DNA from: Morella rubra
Lineage: Eukaryota > Streptophyta > Magnoliopsida > Fagales > Myricaceae
Reading direction: 5' to 3'
Assembly: GCA_003952965.2 (NCBI GenBank)
Contig: CM025849.1
Location: 14,377,899-14,441,898 of the forward strand
DNA: 64,000 nt
The stretch's first letter is position 1, and every line of letters starts with the position of its first letter. Shown here piece by piece: positions 58,765 through 64,000 of this stretch. Under the pieces are notes generated by a model. That model was not told where the DNA came from, searched no databases, and saw nothing but the letters and a program-made list of their open reading frames with translations. The translations under genes were made by a program, and so were the position numbers.

Positions 58765-60522
58765 TGTTAGCCCAAGGTTGTTTGCAAAACAATCCATAAT
58801 TGATTTTGATGATAAAAAAAAATTCTAAGTTTTGAAGGATTTTAGATTTTACATTATCAATCCACTATTTAATGTATTTCAAAGGATTGAAGTTATTTCC
58901 TTAAACCATTTTTAAGTGGACTTGAACACAATTACACAAGTTGATAAGATCAATTTTTATATTGTAGGTGTTTAAAGAAGTGTTGGAATGGTTTGGATGC
59001 TTTAAAGTTGAATTGGAAAAATTGCTGTCAAAGAACAAATTTTTCAAACTAAGTATTCAATGTGTCGACACATTGAACACTTTGAAAGCATGTGTCAACA
59101 CATTACACTGTCTCCCAAGAGAAAAATTCCAGGCCATTCAAAATGATTTCTTGGCTAAGTATGGGAAGTGTCAACACATTGAAGGCATGTGTCGACACAT
59201 TGCACTGTCTCACGAGAGAAATTCCAGGCCATTCCAAAATAATTATTTGGCTAAGTATTTGGAAGTGTCGACACATTGAGCCATATTGTCGACACATTGA
59301 ACTAACTCCTGAGAGTTTGCTTTCCAGGCCATTCAAAATGATTTTTTGGCTAAGTATGGGAAGTGTCGACACATTGGACCTAAGTGTCGACGCATTGAAC
59401 TAACACCCGAGAGAATATTTTCTATGGCCAAAGTTTAATGTGTCAGCACATACCACAATGTGTCGACACATTGTGTTATTTTACAGAAATCCAGGAATGA
59501 CGCCAGATCGTCCAAAATTATTCTAAAATGACTTGGGTACCCCTCCAACGGTAAAATGAAGCCACTTGATGACCGTTGAAGACCTAGATAAAGAATAATA
59601 TATATAATGAGATAGAGAGAGAAAGCAAGACTTGCATCATTATTCAAAATCTACCTCCAATAGAGAGAGAAAGCAAATCAAAGATTTTCATTTGTGTGTT
59701 CTCTAAGATCAAAGCTCCGATGTTAATCTCTCTTCTCGTGCTTATCCTTGCGATCTAGCCTTCCAAGAAGAGAGTTTCTTGAGATAGAGGACAACACACG
59801 CATCAATCGTGCCCTAAATTTTAGAGAGAGAAAGTACTTTGAAGAATAGGGAAAACTGCATCTACCAAGAAAGTTTGTGCTCCTACTTGCCAAACTTTAG
59901 TTTTCATTCAAGAATCTTGTCTTTTTACACTTTATTGAGCTTTTCACTTGCTGATTTGGCTTAAAGAGCCATTCCACATGTCCAGTTGTGAGCTTTTCAC
60001 TTGCATATTCGGCTTTGTGAGCCATTTTTCATTGTACCCATCTATTGTAAACACTTGAGTGTTGGGAAACACTTGGTCCTATTCATGAGGGTAGAAGAAA
60101 TCCATTGGGTTTTGGATTTATGAGAGAGTTGAAGCGTGAGCTCAAAAAATGCTTTTGTAAAGGTTCCTTAGCACCCGGGAAACTAAGGTGTATTTGCTAT
60201 TTGGGGAATAGTGAAGGCAAGCCCAGGACGTCAATAAGCCTTGGGGTGGACGTAGGCAAGTGTTGGTCAAACCACCTAAAATTACGGTGCATCTCTCTAA
60301 CTCTTATCACTCTTACTTTTCAGTACATATTCATACTTATGTAGATTTATGCTTTATGCTTTATCATTATTGCATATATTTTGCTTAGCATTATACACAT
60401 TTAGATCTGCATTATTAATTGTTAAAAAAGGCTATTTTTAGATTTGGGTTTTTATCGAAAAAGGACTAAGTTTTTTAAAAACCCAATTCACCCACCCTCA
60501 TGGGTTGTTATTTAGACTCACA
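58765..60522 (+). mobile_element. Sirevirus-type solo LTR inside the CACTA element
   Basis: 1758 bp from TGTTAGCCCAAGG to TTTAGACTCACA, the same family as 12391-13613 but longer because of an expanded repeat (59059-59475). The flanks ATTAACTAT (left) and ATTAAACTAC (right) are similar but do not form an exact 5-bp TSD. There is no internal sequence. Confidence 0.85.
59059..59475. repeat. ~98-bp tandem repeat with ten TGTCGACA palindromes
   Basis: A unit containing CCAGGCCATTC, TTGGCTAAGTATGGGAAGTG and two palindromes of type TGTGTCGACACATTG is repeated about 3.5 times (CCAGGCCATTC at 59130, 59224 and 59325). Ten palindrome copies lie between 59059 and 59475. Confidence 0.85.
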
Positions 60523-60599
60523 CATTAAACTACGAAATATACATAAATAGAATCAATAGTAATACTTTAGGATAAGTAAATAAAACTTTTGCCCAAGCT

Positions 60600-62160
60600 T
60601 GTGCCATCATTTTGTATTGTAGATTTAAGCGATGCTACTTCAGACTCAACATCTGAACTCTATTTTCCATAAATACGGCTCTCTCATTACTAGAGGATGT
60701 AGGCTGACTGGATCTTACGTTAGTGTTGGCAGGATGAGATGAAGGAGTTGGTCCTAATCCAACGTCGCGAATGCGACCATGTCGTTCTGGACTAGTCACT
60801 TGTGCATATCGGTCAGATTGTGACCAACCGATGCTGCCATCTACTCTAAATTCGTTGGAAGTTTGTGAACTTTCTGAATCGTTCAGTCCAATCTTCTCCA
60901 TTCGCCTCTGAGAGAGTACAACATACAATTAAATTTTGAATTAATACTTGCACATGACTCAATCTTCCTAAATAATGTAATAATGACATACTATTTTCTC
61001 TGCTACGTCCGTATTTATTGGAGATCCGTCAGAACGCTTATGGACAGTTTTATATAAATCTGCTCGATTGATTGGAACTTGTTTCTCTTTTTCCTGCATC
61101 ACAAACACGATATCGTGATGAAATTTAAATTACTTATAAGAATCCTAATAATAAGTAATATACCAATAAACAAACTAATTGAAAGTACTACGTACCAATT
61201 CATGAGCATGACGTGCAAAGCTCCTTAGTTCCTGCAGTGTGCACCGATGTCTGGAGTGATCATTTTGTTTTCCGGCATGACTTCGATGCTACATTAATAC
61301 CAAGACATTAGAAATTAATAATAAGTTATATTCATGAAATTATAATACAAATAAATAATGTCATACCTGTCCTGCATCAGAATACAAAAATCGACTAATT
61401 TGCAAAATTGCTCCAAATTAACGTCTGTTGGAGCATTATTTTTCACATACTGAGGCGTAAAGGCCTTTATCAAAATATTTATTCTTTAAACTACACTTGT
61501 AGTTCCTTCCATTTCTCTCCTAAATCTTTGAGGAACCAATCTTACTATATCCCCCAATGGAGGCTCAGGGATTGTAAACCGTTCTGCAAAATATACCCCA
61601 AGAGTTAGGTGCGTCAATTATTAAATTATATAAATAACAATTGTGACAAATAACCAAAATTATATCATGAGGCTCCAACAGTCCTCCTTTATTGACAAGG
61701 GACTTTACGCTAATCCGCCGCATCTAGGGGGATTTGATTCGCAACACGGGCAACACAACCAGTGAATTTGTTAAAATTCCCCCTTCATCACCCAATGGCT
61801 GCCCATTGCCATTGAATTGTTGGAATCAATTCGTCTTCCTTCAGATTTCACACGTCCGTCATCCGCGTGCCGCCACACACTTTACGGACTTCAGTATCAC
61901 CTGCACATTTAGCATGTGAAACTAAATTAGTAACATATTAACTTAGATTATCTCTATTGTGGTTATTAACATACCAATTATTTCATTATCGTTCAAAGAT
62001 TGATCATAATCGAACGATGGCATCGTAGCTTTCTGAAAGATGCGCAGGTGGCTGTGACGGCGTAGCTTCTTGTGATGCCGTTGCTTCTTGCGATGGTGGC
62101 ATAGGTGGCTGTGATGAAGAAGATATAGTCCTGAATCTCTTCCTCACATTGTACCTATAC
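60600..62160 (-). CDS. CACTA tnpA-like (transposase_24) gene
   Basis: Minus-strand exons with good splice sites. The start region at 62160-62040 (VRKRFRTISSSSQPPM) is Ser/Pro/Gln-rich. The middle holds HRSHAGKQNDHSRH and ELRSFARHAHEL (61290-61195). Then EKEKQVPINRADLYKTVHK and SDGSPINTDVAEKI (61098-60992), and finally RRMEKIGLND, ERHGRIRDVGLGPTPS and a C-terminal NERAVFMENRVQML coil (60928-60610). This is the order of the plant En/Spm transposase_24 family, which binds subterminal repeats. Parts around 61400-61700 are harder to read and may hold frameshifts, so activity is uncertain. Confidence 0.72.
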
Positions 62161-62279
62161 AATAAGAAATGCATAAAATGATTTCATGAAAATTCAAAAT
62201 ACAAAACACATTTCCTTAAACAAAAGAGATACTTGACTATATGGTAAACAGATCATGTAAATATCACACAAAAACCATA

Positions 62280-64000
62280 TTTGTACCATAGGAAATTCCT
62301 GAGGTATATCTAGTGTTGTTCCTTCCACCTCATTTCTAAACCACGTCAAATCATCTTGTACATTCCTCGAAGGACTTGCTCATGTTGAAATTGTAAGGTT
62401 CATTTTCACAGTAGTCATCCATGTCGTCATCATTACCAGCATCAAACACATCTCTTGGTTTGGTCTTGACAACTACTTCCCAATTTGGATGTCTTTCATC
62501 TGCTACATAGTATACTTGAGATGCTTGTGGTGCCAAAATGAATGGATCATCGCTTAATCGATCTCCAGTATGCACTAAACGCGAAAAATTAACAAGTTTG
62601 AATCCAAACTCATCAACTTTATATCCCCTACCAATAGCTGTGTCAACCCAATCACATTTGAATAGTACAAAACATTTCTCATCAAAATAGTTTAACTCAA
62701 TGATACTTTAATTCGCCCGTAATATGTGGTGCCCCCTTCAACAGTCACACAAACTCCACTATTTTGAGTTGTTCTGCCTATTTCATTCTCTTTTGTACGA
62801 AACTTCACACCATTATGTACATATCGGCAAATGATCTAGCTTCGGGGTTTAAACCTTTAGCAAGCATCGAACCTTATTTAGAAGTTCATGCTTCCTTGCA
62901 TCGTCCATATTTTGAATCTATTTTAATTCGGAAATCAACTCAACATTAACACTATTTATAAGTTTTAAAGTAACCAAGCAATGCAAAACATTTTAAACAT
63001 AACACATACATAGTTTCGAAACCAGTCACAAAATTCATCCATATGCATCTTTTTCGATGATATAATCTGTGGGCCGACTCCTACGATTTCTTGCCTTCAA
63101 TTGATCCTTATGCATTCTTGCATGGACAAAGAACTAAATTAATTTATTGATATAAACATTCTCAATGAAAGAGTTAGAAGTCTAACATCACTTACGTGCG
63201 AATTTGAATTAACTCATCGCAATTAAAAAGGATATATCGATGGCTTGCATGCATGTTTTGATATCAAGACGAACGTAAGAGATTCCTCCCATGTGTCGTC
63301 TACATTTCTTGGTGATCTATTAAAGATCGTTGGAACTGATTCTAAATATCTTGAACAAAAAGTTAAGCATTCATTTGCTATATATCCTTCAGCAATAGAG
63401 CCTTCAGGTGCGGCCGTATTGCGAACATAAGATTTGAAACGGTGCATGCACCTACACCAACAATATTACATTTCAAAAAATAAACACGTGCAAAGAAACC
63501 TATATAACATATTTCTATAACTAATATTACCTCTCTATAGGATACATCCACCGAAGTTGAACCGGTCCACCCATCTTACATTCTGCAACTAGATGTACGA
63601 CCAAGTGCACCATAACAGTAAAAAATGAAGGCGAAATATCCTTTCAAGTTGACACAATGTTATAGGGATTTGAGCCTCAAGTTGATCTAGATCCTCTAAT
63701 CGTAATGTTTTGGACAAATTTCTCTAAAAAAACATGACAATGGATTAAAGGAGAACAAACATTGCTTGGCAACGATCTTCGTATTGCAATGGGCATCAAA
63801 TGCTGCATCAAGATGTGACAGTCATGACTCTTCAAACCTATGATATTACGTTGTTGAAGCTTGACACAATGTGATATGTTCGAAGCGAAAACCATCCGAA
63901 ATTTCGCATTCTTTATCACTTTTAGAAAGCATTCTTTCTCTTCGCGAGTCATTGAAGTAGCAAGCACCAGGCAAATGCACCTTTCCTGCATCAATGATCT
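62280..64000 (-). CDS. CACTA TNP2/tnpD-like transposase, C-terminal part (5' end outside window)
   Basis: From right to left: the end of the transposase_21 domain with REEKECFLKVIKNAKF, ASNISHCVKLQQRNI and GLKSHDCHILMQHLMPIAIR (63994-63677). Then DUF4218 with HRFKSYVRNTAAPEGSIAEG and NECLTFCSRYLESV (63447-63223), preceded by WMYPI near 63545. Then DUF4216 with CDWVDTAIGRGYKVDEFGFK (62660-62600) and SQVYYVADERHPNWEVVVKT (62530-62470), ending in an acidic tail (62351). This domain order is the standard TNP2 transposase of plant CACTA elements. Introns separate the blocks; whether all exons are intact cannot be settled here. Confidence 0.8.

Larger units (their letters stand above)
57892..64000 (-). 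mobile_element. CACTA (En/Spm) transposon, autonomous-type, continuing past the window
   Basis: Starts with CACTACAGAAATAAACACC at 57892 (this is the 3' end, because the genes read on the minus strand). The subterminal palindromic zone runs to 58255, then come a tnpA-like gene (60600-62160) and a tnpD/TNP2-like transposase (62280 to beyond 64000). The gene order tnpD then tnpA in the minus sense matches known plant CACTA elements. A Sirevirus solo LTR lies inside at 58765-60522. Confidence 0.85.

Noticed and set aside
59059-59475. CRISPR-like array of palindromic repeats
   Set aside because: Repeat spacing alternates, the 'spacers' are themselves parts of a 98-bp tandem unit, and the sequence is a plant Sirevirus LTR with no cas genes.

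Overview
ORGANISM AND OVERALL CHARACTER. The window is nuclear DNA of a flowering plant, probably a eudicot: AT-rich, with GT-AG introns, one host gene of a plant-specific ion-channel family, and otherwise about 60 kb of nested transposable elements. Recognisable classes are Copia (an Ale-like relic and Sirevirus/SIRE-type elements with a third, envelope-like ORF), solo LTRs of Ty3/Gypsy type, CACTA (En/Spm) DNA transposons and one non-autonomous hAT element. I see no tRNA, rRNA, CRISPR or bacterial-type features. LAYOUT. 1-3626 (minus): six exons of a cyclic-nucleotide-gated channel (CNGC), closest to CNGC15 by recall, cut at its 3' end by the window edge. 4091-6590 (minus): 5'-truncated Copia element just upstream of the CNGC. 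7400-8529: CACTA terminus. 8530-11880: Gypsy-type LTR. 11881-14216: a second, related LTR carrying a 64-codon ORF and interrupted by a 1.2-kb Sirevirus solo LTR with its target-site duplication (TSD). 14223-15799: a small ORF split by a 1.34-kb insertion. 16440-22762 (plus): decayed Sirevirus element A. 22763-37205 (minus): Sirevirus element B, which landed in the third ORF of A and was itself hit by a 3.06-kb Gypsy solo LTR, a Copia-like LTR, a 1.5-kb hAT element and a 2.47-kb Gypsy solo LTR. 37206-39594: CACTA fragment with transposase_24-type coding remnants. 39615-41460: Gypsy LTR. 41461-41795: CACTA terminus rich in TATAGCGGCGG palindromes, then a 486-base N gap (41796-42281). 42282-58226 repeats 25842-41795 almost base for base. 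From 57892 the same CACTA element runs uninterrupted to the window end, with transposase genes on the minus strand and a Sirevirus solo LTR inserted at 58765-60522. MAIN POINTS. (1) The 16-kb near-identical direct repeat abuts an assembly gap on both sides exactly as two overlapping contigs or haplotigs would; it is most simply a false duplication, so the true locus probably has one copy. (2) A 64-codon ORF lies in the leader/U5 part of two diverged Gypsy LTRs with 39/64 identical residues, no indels and 25 of those 39 residues encoded by different synonymous codons. This is a strong sign of protein-level selection on an LTR-encoded microprotein that I do not recognise. A third, more distant and broken homologue sits at the same place in the LTR at 8530-11880. 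These LTRs also share a TATA box, a purine-rich leader, a splice donor, and an acceptor just before the ORF. (3) Sirevirus LTRs and their pol-to-ORF3 spacers carry arrays of a TGTCGACA-cored palindrome.
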